A stretch of DNA of 5,197 nt, taken from Alphaproteobacteria bacterium (lineage in GTDB: Bacteria; Pseudomonadota; Alphaproteobacteria; Rickettsiales; UBA8987). Each line of letters starts with the position of its first letter. The first letter of the stretch is position 1. The notes under the pieces are model-generated. The model was not told the origin of the DNA. It saw only the letters and a list, made by a program, of their open reading frames with translations, and did no database searches. The DNA is taken from positions 1,112-6,308 of the forward strand of contig JAHFPR010000120.1 in NCBI GenBank assembly GCA_023269645.1. The letters run 5' to 3'. Below, piece after piece: positions 1 to 5,197 of this stretch. A program made the position numbers and the translations under genes.

Positions 1-126
1 GCGCGCTACCTGAAGCCCAAGGCGAAGAAACTCGTCACTGCCGCCTGCGATGCTGTCATCATCGGCGGACGCAAAAACGCCGGGGGCAAGGCGACGTTCA
101 ATGTGAAGCTCGATTTGCCGTTGTAA
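1..126 (+). CDS. C-terminal end of an unidentified protein (5' end outside window)
   Basis: An open frame runs from base 1 to a TAA at 124-126 and gives 41 residues, ending in GGKATFNVKLDLPL. It is lysine-rich at first (YLKPKAKK) and then has an alternating hydrophobic, beta-like end. I do not recognise the family. The support for it being real is positional: the stop lies 5 nt before the tldD ATG on the same strand, as expected for the preceding gene of an operon, and the composition is coding-like. tldD has no obvious Shine-Dalgarno sequence, so its translation may be coupled to this gene. The opposite-strand frame across this region looks like a shadow. Function unknown. Confidence 0.6.
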   Translation, partial: ARYLKPKAKKLVTAACDAVIIGGRKNAGGKATFNVKLDLPL

Positions 127-131
127 ACGCC

Positions 132-1574
132 ATGACACACGCCAAACACCTCGACGACCTGTTCTTCACGCGCACGGAGGTGGATGAGCGCGCGGTGCAT
201 CACATCGTTGCGGGCGCGCTGGATGGCATGGATGACGGCGAGCTGTTCCTGGAATATTGCCAGTCCGAAAGCCTTTCTTTCGACGATGGGCATTTGAAAA
301 ATGCCAGTTTTGATACCACGCAGGGCTTCGGCCTGCGCGCGGTGCTGGGTGAGGCCACGGGCTATGCACACGCATCGGATGTGAGCGAGGCCGCCATCCG
401 GCGTGCGGCGGAAACGGTGCGCGCCGTGAAATCCGGGCATAACGGGGTGGCGGATGATTATGGCACACCGCCCGCTCCCGCCAGGGCACTTTATCCGGAA
501 ATCAACCCGCTCGGCGAGGTGGCGTTCGGGCTTAAAGTCAAGCTGCTGGAGGAGATTGACGCTTACCTCCGAGCCAAGGATAAGCGGGTAAAACAGGTGA
601 GTGCGTCACTTTCCGGTGAATGGCAGGCGGTGCAGATTCTCCGCGCCGGGGGCTTCAAAGTGGGCGACATCCGCCCGCTGGTGCGGCTCAATATCAGCGT
701 ATTTGTGGAGCAGGGCGGAAAGATGGAGCGCGGCTCGTTCGGCGGCGGCGGGCGGGCTTCCTACGCCCATTACATTGAAGGAAATAACTGGAAAGCATGG
801 GCGGATGAGGCACTCCGTCAGGCACTGGTGAACGTGGAAGCGGTGGAAAGCCCGGCGGGTGAGATGGACGTGGTGCTCGGCCCCGGATGGCCGGGTGTGC
901 TGCTGCATGAGGCGGTTGGCCACGGGCTGGAGGGCGACCATATCCGCAAAGGCGTTTCGGTGTTCGCGGGGCTGATGGGCAAGCGCGTGGCTGCGAAGGG
1001 CGTGACCGTGGTGGATGACGGAACGCTGCCCGGCCTGCGCGGCTCCATCACCGTGGACGATGAAGGCTGCCCCAGCGGGCGCACCACGCTGATTGAGGAC
1101 GGCATACTCACAGGCTTGCTGCAGGATCGCCTCAGCGCGCGGCTGATGGGCAAAAAACCCACCGGAAACGGGCGACGCGAGAGCTTCGAGAGTATGCCGC
1201 TGCCGCGCATGACCAACACCTTCATGCTGAACGGCGATAAAGACCCGAAGGAAATCCTCGGCATGGTGAAAAACGGGCTGTACGCGGTGAATTTCGGCGG
1301 CGGGCAGGTGGATACGGCCTCCGGCAAGTTCGTGTTTTCCGCCTCGGAGGCGTACCGCATCCGCAATGGCAAAATCGCTGAGCCGGTGAAAGGCGCGACC
1401 CTCATCGGCAGCGGCAATGAGGTGCTGAAGCGCATTAAGGCCATCGGCAATGATATGAAACTCGACGATGGCATCGGTACGTGCGGGAAAGACGGCCAGA
1501 GCGTTCCCGTGGGGGTAGGTCAGCCGACCCTGCTGATAAAGGGGCTGACCGTGGGCGGCACGGAGGCGGCTTAA
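132..1574 (+). CDS. tldD: TldD metalloprotease subunit (TldD/PmbA family)
   Basis: This is a complete 480-residue protein, essentially the usual TldD length (about 480). In known systems TldD pairs with TldE/PmbA in a cytoplasmic zinc protease that degrades unfolded peptides; in E. coli it removes the microcin B17 leader and degrades the antitoxin CcdA. Seen here: the family's HExxxH zinc motif as HEAVGHGLEGD, with His259, Glu260 and His264, preceded by GPGWPGVLL. The conserved C-terminal segment GIGTCGKDGQSVPVGVGQP contains Cys451, which matches the cysteine that acts as third zinc ligand in E. coli TldD. All catalytic elements appear intact. The N-terminal domain (about residues 1-220) holds the usual YCQSESLSFDDG strand region. 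The ATG at 132 fits the family length. The partner tldE/pmbA is not in this window. gshB follows after 4 nt. Confidence 0.95.
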   Translation: MTHAKHLDDLFFTRTEVDERAVHHIVAGALDGMDDGELFLEYCQSESLSFDDGHLKNASFDTTQGFGLRAVLGEATGYAHASDVSEAAIRRAAETVRAVKSGHNGVADDYGTPPAPARALYPEINPLGEVAFGLKVKLLEEIDAYLRAKDKRVKQVSASLSGEWQAVQILRAGGFKVGDIRPLVRLNISVFVEQGGKMERGSFGGGGRASYAHYIEGNNWKAWADEALRQALVNVEAVESPAGEMDVVLGPGWPGVLLHEAVGHGLEGDHIRKGVSVFAGLMGKRVAAKGVTVVDDGTLPGLRGSITVDDEGCPSGRTTLIEDGILTGLLQDRLSARLMGKKPTGNGRRESFESMPLPRMTNTFMLNGDKDPKEILGMVKNGLYAVNFGGGQVDTASGKFVFSASEAYRIRNGKIAEPVKGATLIGSGNEVLKRIKAIGNDMKLDDGIGTCGKDGQSVPVGVGQPTLLIKGLTVGGTEAA

Positions 1575-1578
1575 GGCT

Positions 1579-2502
1579 ATGACTTTCCGCGTCGCCTTCC
1601 AGATGGAGCCGATGGAGGCTACGAATCCGGCGGAAACCCATACGCTCGCGCTGATGCGGGAGGCGCAGGATCGCGGGTTTGAGGTCTGGCACTTCACGCC
1701 GCGCGATGTTTTGTTGCGAGGAGAACAGGTTATCGCCACTGCCCGTCGTGTCGCACTGTATCTTGAACGCACCCCGCATTTTACGCACGGTGCGCCGGAA
1801 ACGCTGGATCTCCGTACGCTGGATGTCATCCTCATCCGGCAGGATCCGCCGTTCAATATGGAATACATCACTTCCACCTACAAACTGGAGATGCTGAAGG
1901 GGGAGGTGCTGGTGGTGAACGACCCCGCTGCCATCCGCAATCTTCCGGAGAAGCTCTACCCGTTCCGGTTCGTGCGTTTCATGCCGCCCACGCTGGTGAC
2001 GTATGCGCAAGCGGAGGTTGATGCGTTCCGCGCGGCGCAGGGCGACATCGTGGTGAAGCCGCTCTATGGTTTTCACGGGCACGGGGTGGCGCACATCCAT
2101 GCGGGGGATAGTTACGAGCTTCCTGATAACCTCATGGAACCCTTGATGTTTCAGAAATATCTTGCTGAAATAAAAGAAGGAAACAAGCGCGTTATCTTCA
2201 TTGATGGAGAGGTGGACAAGGCGATTGTCACCGTGCCGGAGGCGGGCGAATTCCGCGTCTACCGCAACAGCACCGACCATGCCTACACACTGAACGTGCG
2301 GGATTGGGAAATCTGCCGCGCTATCGGGGAAGACCTGAAAAAACAGGGATTGCTGTTCGTCGGCATTGATATGATCGGCGATTATCTGACGGAAATCAAC
2401 GTGACTTCCGTCGGCTCCATCCGCCGCATCAACAGCATCTATGGCGGGAAGTGCGAAGCGCGCGTGTGGGATGCGATTGTACAAAGGCGGCGTTCTTCAT
2501 AA
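1579..2502 (+). CDS. gshB: Glutathione synthetase-type ATP-grasp ligase (GshB family, divergent loops)
   Basis: The protein has 307 residues (E. coli GshB has 316). The family joins gamma-glutamylcysteine and glycine using ATP in the cytosol. Matches to GshB, in order: an N-terminal domain with an MEPMEATNPAETHTLALMREAQ-like start; RQDPPFNMEYI at 87-97; VVNDPAAIRNLPEKL at 112-126; an ATP-grasp glycine-rich loop VVKPLYGFHGHGV at 158-170; KYLAEIKEGNKRVIFIDGE at 193-211; GLLFVGIDMIGDYLTEINVTS at 257-277. Two active-site regions are unusual. The loop that normally reads KPLDGMGG is KPLYGFHG. The flexible loop that normally reads GGETRGNLAAGG is AGEFRVYRNSTDHAYTLN (residues 222-239), and INVTSPT is INVTSVG. 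The ATG at 1579 lies 4 nt after the tldD stop; a GGAGG at 1562-1566 inside tldD is a somewhat distant ribosome site. Glutathione synthesis is the best call, but an altered acceptor is possible. Confidence 0.85.
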   Translation: MTFRVAFQMEPMEATNPAETHTLALMREAQDRGFEVWHFTPRDVLLRGEQVIATARRVALYLERTPHFTHGAPETLDLRTLDVILIRQDPPFNMEYITSTYKLEMLKGEVLVVNDPAAIRNLPEKLYPFRFVRFMPPTLVTYAQAEVDAFRAAQGDIVVKPLYGFHGHGVAHIHAGDSYELPDNLMEPLMFQKYLAEIKEGNKRVIFIDGEVDKAIVTVPEAGEFRVYRNSTDHAYTLNVRDWEICRAIGEDLKKQGLLFVGIDMIGDYLTEINVTSVGSIRRINSIYGGKCEARVWDAIVQRRRSS

Positions 2503-2511
2503 CGTAAAATA

Positions 2512-2676
2512 TTCTCCTCTCCCGCTTGCGGGGGAGGCAGGAAATCCGAGCCAATTTATTGGCCGGATTTACGGAGGGGGTGTTCTCTCTCGGCAATCAG
2601 GACACCCCCACCGGATTTCCTAGGCTCACGTCGTTCGCCAACGAAATCCTCCTCCCCCGCAAGCGGTGGAGGAGAA
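2512..2676. repeat. 165-bp composite palindromic element with 26-nt terminal inverted repeats
   Basis: This element fills most of the gap between the convergent gshB and gshA stops. Its ends, 2512-2537 and 2651-2676, are inverted repeats matching at 24 of 26 positions by my count, both starting TTCTCCTC when read inward. Each end is itself a 10-bp hairpin (2516-2537; 2651-2672, one mismatch) around a CCGC/GCGG core with a TT or AA centre. Inside are three more possible hairpins: 2542-2570 (AAATCCG/CGGATTT, then CCAAT/ATTGG), 2576-2609 (GGGGGTGT/ACACCCCC) and 2613-2649 (GGATTT/AAATCC). AGGAAATCCG at 2539-2548 can instead pair with 2612-2621. The element resembles MITE- or REP-like palindromic units. 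No transposase and no clear target duplication is seen. There is no T-run, so a classical terminator is not shown, but the structure could protect or end both converging transcripts. Confidence 0.85.
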
Positions 2677-2686
2677 ACCTGTGGGA

Positions 2687-3940
2687 TCAAATCTCCCAGC
2701 CTGGCTCGTAGCATTCCTGCGCGGCGGCGAGGGTGGAGAGTTGGGCGATCAGCCCGCGCACGGGGCAGAGCGGTTCTTCCGTGGCAGGCGCGTCGCCATC
2801 CGTGGAGCAGGCGTTATCGAAGGTCATCCCCGGCGCGTTGAGGTTGCTGAACGCATCCCGGTTTTCGTTGATGCGCCAGGTGCAGCCGACGACCTCCCCG
2901 CCCACCAGATACATCAGCGGCTCGGCCACTTTCCCGTGCACCACATCAATGGTGGGAACGCCCTCCTGAATGATGACTTCGCTGTTGGTGACGCCTTCCT
3001 TGATGACATCCATTTTGTGCCGGTTTTTCTTGTTGATCTCCAGCACTTCCTCCGGGCTGCGCACGGTCATGATGCCCATGCCATAGGTTCCGCGATCCGC
3101 CTTGATGAACACGTAGGGCGTATCCGTGATGCCGTATTCCTCATATTTCTTACGGATTTGCTGGAGGCATCGCTCCACGTTCTGCGCCACGCATTCCAGC
3201 CCAAGCTGCTCGCGGAAATTGATCTGCCCGCAATGGGAGAACAGCGTGGAAATCAGCCACGGATCCAGCCCGAACGCCTGCCCGAATTTCCGTGCGAGTT
3301 CGTTATACGTATCGAAATGCGCGGTTTTGCGGCGACGATGCCAGCCAAGGCCGGGCGGTGGAATCACAGGCTGCGCAAGCCCCGGCAGCAGTTTCGGCAC
3401 ACCGGAGGAGAGATCATTATTCATCAATACCACATCCGGCGTGAAACCGGAAGCGGTGCGGAGCGTATCGCCCTCGCGCCGCAATTCCCCGGAGGCGAAA
3501 CTGGCGGATTCCACCGCCATTCCCGCCGCGTCCAGCAGCGTTTTCAGCGTAGCGACATTCTCCAGATAATACGTGTTCCGCGTGTGATCCTCCGGAATCA
3601 GCAGCAGCTTCAGCGCGCGCGGAAAATGCCGGGAGAAATAGCGGCGCATGGCTGCGGAGGCGTGTTCGCGCGCATCGGGGGAAAGCAGGTTGAACCCGGC
3701 GGGGAAGATGTTGGTATCCACCGGCGCGATCTTATGCCCGGAATAGCGTATATCCACCGAGGTATAAAACAGCGGGTAGGTGCGGCGATACTGCTCCGCG
3801 AACCACGCCTCGATTTCCGCTTGGTGCGTGTGGAGGAGGGAGGAGAGGAGAGGGAGGATCGGAGGATTGGATAAATGAGGCGGTGGAGAAGAAAGAGCAT
3901 CCTCCCTGGCACTGGCGGCTATGTTCCGGTTATCCGTCAT
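2687..3940 (-). CDS. gshA: Glutamate-cysteine ligase, Acidithiobacillus ferrooxidans-type (GshA family)
   Basis: This is a complete 417-residue protein that I recognise as the rare GshA type first shown in Thiobacillus (Acidithiobacillus) ferrooxidans, unrelated in sequence to E. coli GshA and to the plant-type enzyme. It would make gamma-glutamylcysteine from glutamate and cysteine with ATP, the first step of glutathione synthesis. Hallmarks seen: YTSVDIRYSGHKIAPVDTN followed by IFPAGFN (59-84); RNTYYLENV (121-129); VLMNNDLSSG (171-180); PPPGLGWHRRRKTAHF (194-209); the glycine-rich segment VFIKADRGTYGMGIMTV (277-293); EVIIQEGVPT (321-330); and GGEVVGCTWRINENRDAFSNLN (347-368). Residues 17-38 are a proline/leucine/serine-rich stretch from a pyrimidine-rich tract and look poorly conserved. 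The ATG at 3940-3938 is 10 nt after the rsmE TGA. The ribosome site is weak, so coupling to rsmE is likely. The gene ends head-on to gshB. Confidence 0.88.
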   Translation of the reverse strand: MTDNRNIAASAREDALSSPPPHLSNPPILPLLSSLLHTHQAEIEAWFAEQYRRTYPLFYTSVDIRYSGHKIAPVDTNIFPAGFNLLSPDAREHASAAMRRYFSRHFPRALKLLLIPEDHTRNTYYLENVATLKTLLDAAGMAVESASFASGELRREGDTLRTASGFTPDVVLMNNDLSSGVPKLLPGLAQPVIPPPGLGWHRRRKTAHFDTYNELARKFGQAFGLDPWLISTLFSHCGQINFREQLGLECVAQNVERCLQQIRKKYEEYGITDTPYVFIKADRGTYGMGIMTVRSPEEVLEINKKNRHKMDVIKEGVTNSEVIIQEGVPTIDVVHGKVAEPLMYLVGGEVVGCTWRINENRDAFSNLNAPGMTFDNACSTDGDAPATEEPLCPVRGLIAQLSTLAAAQECYEPGWEI

Positions 3941-3956
3941 CCATCATCCATCATCC
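3929..3956 (-). repeat. 7-nt tandem repeat across the rsmE stop and gshA start
   Basis: Read on the minus strand there are four consecutive 7-nt units: GGATGAT, GGATGAT, GGATGAC and a degenerate GGATAAC. The first unit contains the rsmE TGA and the third contains the gshA ATG. ATG triplets therefore occur at 3954, 3947 and 3940, one in each reading frame; only the last opens the gshA frame. Gain or loss of a unit would change the intercistronic spacing without breaking either gene. Confidence 0.75.
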
Positions 3957-4742
3957 GTTATTCCAATCTCCCAAACTCGCCTGCCAGCAGGAAAGCGCAG
4001 CGACAGCGGCGGTATCGGCGCGGAGGATGCGCGGCCCCAGCCCCACAGGGACAACGTAGGGCAGGGGGCGGAGCAGTGCAAGCTCTTCTTCCGCGAAGCC
4101 CCCCTCCGGCCCGATAAGGATAGCCCAGGGTAAACTTGTCATTCTGAGCGTAAGCGAAGAATCTCCCGCCGTGTGAGATCCTTCGCTATGCTCAGGATGA
4201 CATAGAGCCTCCAGAATCGGCTTGCCGCCACCGGTTTCGTCGCAGAGCAGCAGGCGGCGATCTTTCGGCCACGCGGTGAGCATCGCCTCCAGCCGCAGCG
4301 TGGGGAGCACATCCGGCACGGTGAGGCGTTCGCATTGCTCGGCGGCCTCGATGGCATTCGCGCGCAGCCGTTCCTCATTCACGCGGGTGACGATGGTGCG
4401 CCGGGTGATGACGGGCTGCAATGCCGAAACCCCAAGCTCGGTGGCCTTCTGTGCGATAAAATCCGTGCGCACGTTTTTCACCGGGGCGAAGCACAGCCAC
4501 AGATCGGTTTCCGGTGCTTGCGGGCGGGTCTGCTCCCGCGCCTGCACGGTCATGGATTTTTTGGAAATATCGGTGATTTCCACCCGCCACTCGCCATCGC
4601 TACCGTTGAAAATCAGCAGCGCGTCTGCCATGTTAAGGCGCATCACATTCCGCAGATAATGCGCCTGCGCCTCCGCAAGCGCAATGGAAACCCCAGCCGC
4701 AAGCGGCTGGGGCGTGAAGATTCTGGGAATGTTTTTGCTCAT
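3951..4742 (-). CDS. rsmE: 16S rRNA (uracil1498-N3)-methyltransferase RsmE, with an in-frame repeat insert
   Basis: RsmE methylates N3 of U1498 in 16S rRNA in the small ribosomal subunit and is a SPOUT (trefoil-knot) SAM-dependent enzyme. Seen: the N-terminal PUA-like part with EAQAHYLRNVMRL; CFAPVKNVRTDFIAQKATELGV in the middle; the knot motifs AILIGPEGGF (207-216) and GLGPRILRADTAAVAAL (234-250). The start chosen is the ATG at 4742-4740 (MSKNIPRIF), which gives 263 residues. A longer frame with a TTG start at 4847 would run through the pnp terminator and is rejected. No Shine-Dalgarno is evident; with the promoter proposed nearby the mRNA could be almost leaderless. Residues 181-202 (CHPEHSEGS...LTLRMT) come from a palindromic repeat; without them the length is about 241, normal for RsmE. 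The frame stays open, so the enzyme may well be active. gshA follows after 10 nt. Confidence 0.93.
   Translation of the reverse strand: MSKNIPRIFTPQPLAAGVSIALAEAQAHYLRNVMRLNMADALLIFNGSDGEWRVEITDISKKSMTVQAREQTRPQAPETDLWLCFAPVKNVRTDFIAQKATELGVSALQPVITRRTIVTRVNEERLRANAIEAAEQCERLTVPDVLPTLRLEAMLTAWPKDRRLLLCDETGGGKPILEALCHPEHSEGSHTAGDSSLTLRMTSLPWAILIGPEGGFAEEELALLRPLPYVVPVGLGPRILRADTAAVAALSCWQASLGDWNNG
4137..4202. repeat. Palindromic repeat element inserted in frame in rsmE
   Basis: The arms 4138-4165 and 4175-4201 are imperfect inverted repeats (one starts GTCATTCTGAGCG, the other ends GCTCAGGATGAC) that differ at about three substitutions and one extra base, with a 9-nt loop at 4166-4174. One more base pair (T4137/A4202) makes 66 bp, exactly 22 codons. 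On the minus strand it reads CHPEHSEGS...LTLRMT. I recognise this type of translation (HPE.SEGS ... LRMT) as a common product of a palindromic intergenic repeat found in many bacterial genomes. Here it lies in the coding region, immediately before the IGPEGGF knot strand of RsmE. Confidence 0.85.
4691..4712. repeat. Perfect 10-bp inverted repeat near the rsmE 5' end
   Basis: CCCCAGCCGC at 4691-4700 and GCGGCTGGGG at 4703-4712 are exact inverted repeats separated by AA. They cover rsmE codons 11-18 (PQPLAAGV) and would form a strong hairpin about 30 nt into the coding mRNA. The encoded PLAAG fits the normal family sequence, so this may be a chance of codon choice rather than an insertion. The CCGC/GCGG core resembles the terminal hairpins of the 2512-2676 element. 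Confidence 0.7.
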
Positions 4743-4749
4743 GATGCAG

Positions 4750-4778
4750 ATAGTGCAAGCGGCACGTGCAAGTGGCAA
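4750..4778 (-). promoter_or_regulatory. Possible sigma-70-type promoter for rsmE-gshA
   Basis: On the minus strand TTGCCA (4778-4773) is followed after 17 nt by CACTAT (4755-4750). The -35 match is good and the -10 match is weak. It lies between the pnp terminator and the rsmE ATG, where a promoter is needed if the terminator is efficient. Initiation would fall within a few bases of the ATG and imply a leaderless or nearly leaderless message. Two 13-nt direct repeats (4753-4765 and 4766-4778, 11 of 13 matching) coincide with it. Confidence 0.3.
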
Positions 4779-4788
4779 GGAAATTGCG

Positions 4789-4830
4789 TAAATAAAAACC
4801 CCACCCGGCGCGGTCAGGCGCAAGGTGGGG
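4789..4830 (-). terminator. Rho-independent terminator downstream of pnp
   Basis: On the minus strand CCCCACC (4830-4824) pairs with GGTGGGG (4805-4799), with a possible inner GCGC/GCGC pairing, and is followed directly by the T-rich run TTTTTATTTA (4798-4789). It begins 17 nt after the pnp stop codon and is well placed to end the pnp transcript before rsmE. Confidence 0.85.
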
Positions 4831-4847
4831 GGTATATAGTTCAGCAA

Positions 4848-5197
4848 TTACGCACGCTTGCGACGCTGGGGTTTGCTATCCCGGTCGCCGCCACGGTCGC
4901 TGCGATCGTCGCGGTCACGGCGCGGGCCGCGTTCGCTGCCACGGTCGCTGCGTTCCGGGCGCGGCTCGCGCGCGGGGAACTGGCTGGAAATATCCTCGCC
5001 GGTTTCCTGATTCACCACCTTCATGCTGAGGCGCACCTTGCCTTGGCGGTCAATCTCAAGAACTTTCACCTTCACGAGATCACCTTCCTGAATCACATCG
5101 GTGACCTGCTCCACGCGCTCCGGCATCAGTTCGCTGATGTGCACCAGCCCCTGGCTCTTGCCGACGAATTCCACGAACGCGCCGAAATCCACCGTTT
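4848..5197 (-). CDS. pnp: Polyribonucleotide nucleotidyltransferase (PNPase), C-terminal S1 domain and tail; 5' end outside window
   Basis: The frame enters from the window edge (TVDFGAFVEF) and stops at TAA 4850-4848, giving about 115 visible residues. The first 75 or so are the S1 RNA-binding domain in the form typical of PNPase: DFGAFVEFVGKSQGLVHISEL, then ERVEQVTDVIQEGDLVKVKVLE, then GKVRLSMKVVNQETGED. PNPase is the phosphorolytic 3'-5' exoribonuclease of mRNA decay; its catalytic core and KH domain lie outside the window. The last 40 residues are disordered-looking and rich in Arg, Asp, Gly and Ser (SDRG, SERG, RDRDDRSDRGG), ending KPQRRKRA. The first full codon with a start-like sequence (GTG at 5192) is internal to the S1 domain and is not the true start. 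S1 domains also occur in RpsA and other proteins, but the KVRLSMKVV.QETGED ending favours PNPase. Confidence 0.88.
   Translation of the reverse strand, partial: TVDFGAFVEFVGKSQGLVHISELMPERVEQVTDVIQEGDLVKVKVLEIDRQGKVRLSMKVVNQETGEDISSQFPAREPRPERSDRGSERGPRRDRDDRSDRGGDRDSKPQRRKRA
4890..4952. repeat. 15-nt direct repeat within the pnp tail
   Basis: GCCACGGTCGCTGCG occurs at 4890-4904 and again at 4938-4952. The 48-nt period is 16 codons, so both copies are read in the same frame and encode the repeated RSDRG segments of the arginine-rich tail. This fits growth of the tail by in-frame duplication. Confidence 0.75.

Noticed and set aside
606..1877. Long minus-strand open frame (423 codons) opposite tldD and gshB
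   Set aside because: It spans the junction of two clearly recognised plus-strand genes, has histidine/arginine-rich non-family composition and is a GC-rich antisense shadow.
1435..2484. Minus-strand open frame (349 codons) opposite gshB
   Set aside because: Antisense shadow of a gene with clear GshB motifs.
2512..2676. Classical bidirectional rho-independent terminator
   Set aside because: The stems are strong, but no T-run follows them on either strand, so only a structural role can be suggested.
2526..2711. Short plus-strand frame in the gshB-gshA gap
   Set aside because: It is a translation of the palindromic repeat element (a GFPRLTSFANE-like peptide), with no sign of a real gene.
2666..3874. 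Plus-strand open frame (402 codons) opposite gshA
   Set aside because: It mirrors a recognised GshA; the composition (RRVEVAERIP, HHINGGN) is typical of antisense translation and it starts within the repeat element.
4743..4847. 35-codon N-terminal extension of RsmE from a TTG start
   Set aside because: It would be translated through the pnp terminator stem and T-run; the family start matches MSKNIPRIF at 4742.
4890..4952. CRISPR-like repeat-spacer array
   Set aside because: There are only two 15-nt copies, in frame within the pnp coding tail; this is a coding duplication.

Overview
The window carries ordinary GC-rich bacterial chromosomal genes, most likely from an alphaproteobacterium. That placement is inferred from the PNPase and RsmE sequence style and from the rsmE-gshA adjacency; it is not proven. 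I see no phage, plasmid, CRISPR, tRNA or rRNA signal.

Plus strand, 1-2502: the last 41 codons of an unidentified protein are followed after 5 nt by tldD (TldD metalloprotease subunit), then after 4 nt by a gshB-type glutathione synthetase. The tight spacing suggests one operon. Minus strand, 5197-2687: the C-terminus of pnp (PNPase S1 domain plus an arginine-rich tail) ends in a good intrinsic terminator. A possible promoter follows, then rsmE (16S rRNA m3U1498 methyltransferase), then gshA (glutamate-cysteine ligase of the rare Acidithiobacillus ferrooxidans type), 10 nt downstream of rsmE. The two glutathione-pathway genes, gshA (first step) and gshB (second step), therefore converge tail to tail.

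The most interesting content is repeat DNA. The 184-bp gap between gshB and gshA is almost filled by a 165-bp element with 26-nt terminal inverted repeats, which can fold into five consecutive hairpins. A second, unrelated palindromic element of about 66 bp sits in frame inside rsmE and adds about 22 residues just before the SAM-binding knot motif, much like the Rickettsia palindromic elements. A short 7-nt tandem repeat spans the rsmE stop and gshA start. The gshB product also departs from the usual glutathione synthetase signatures in its active-site loops.
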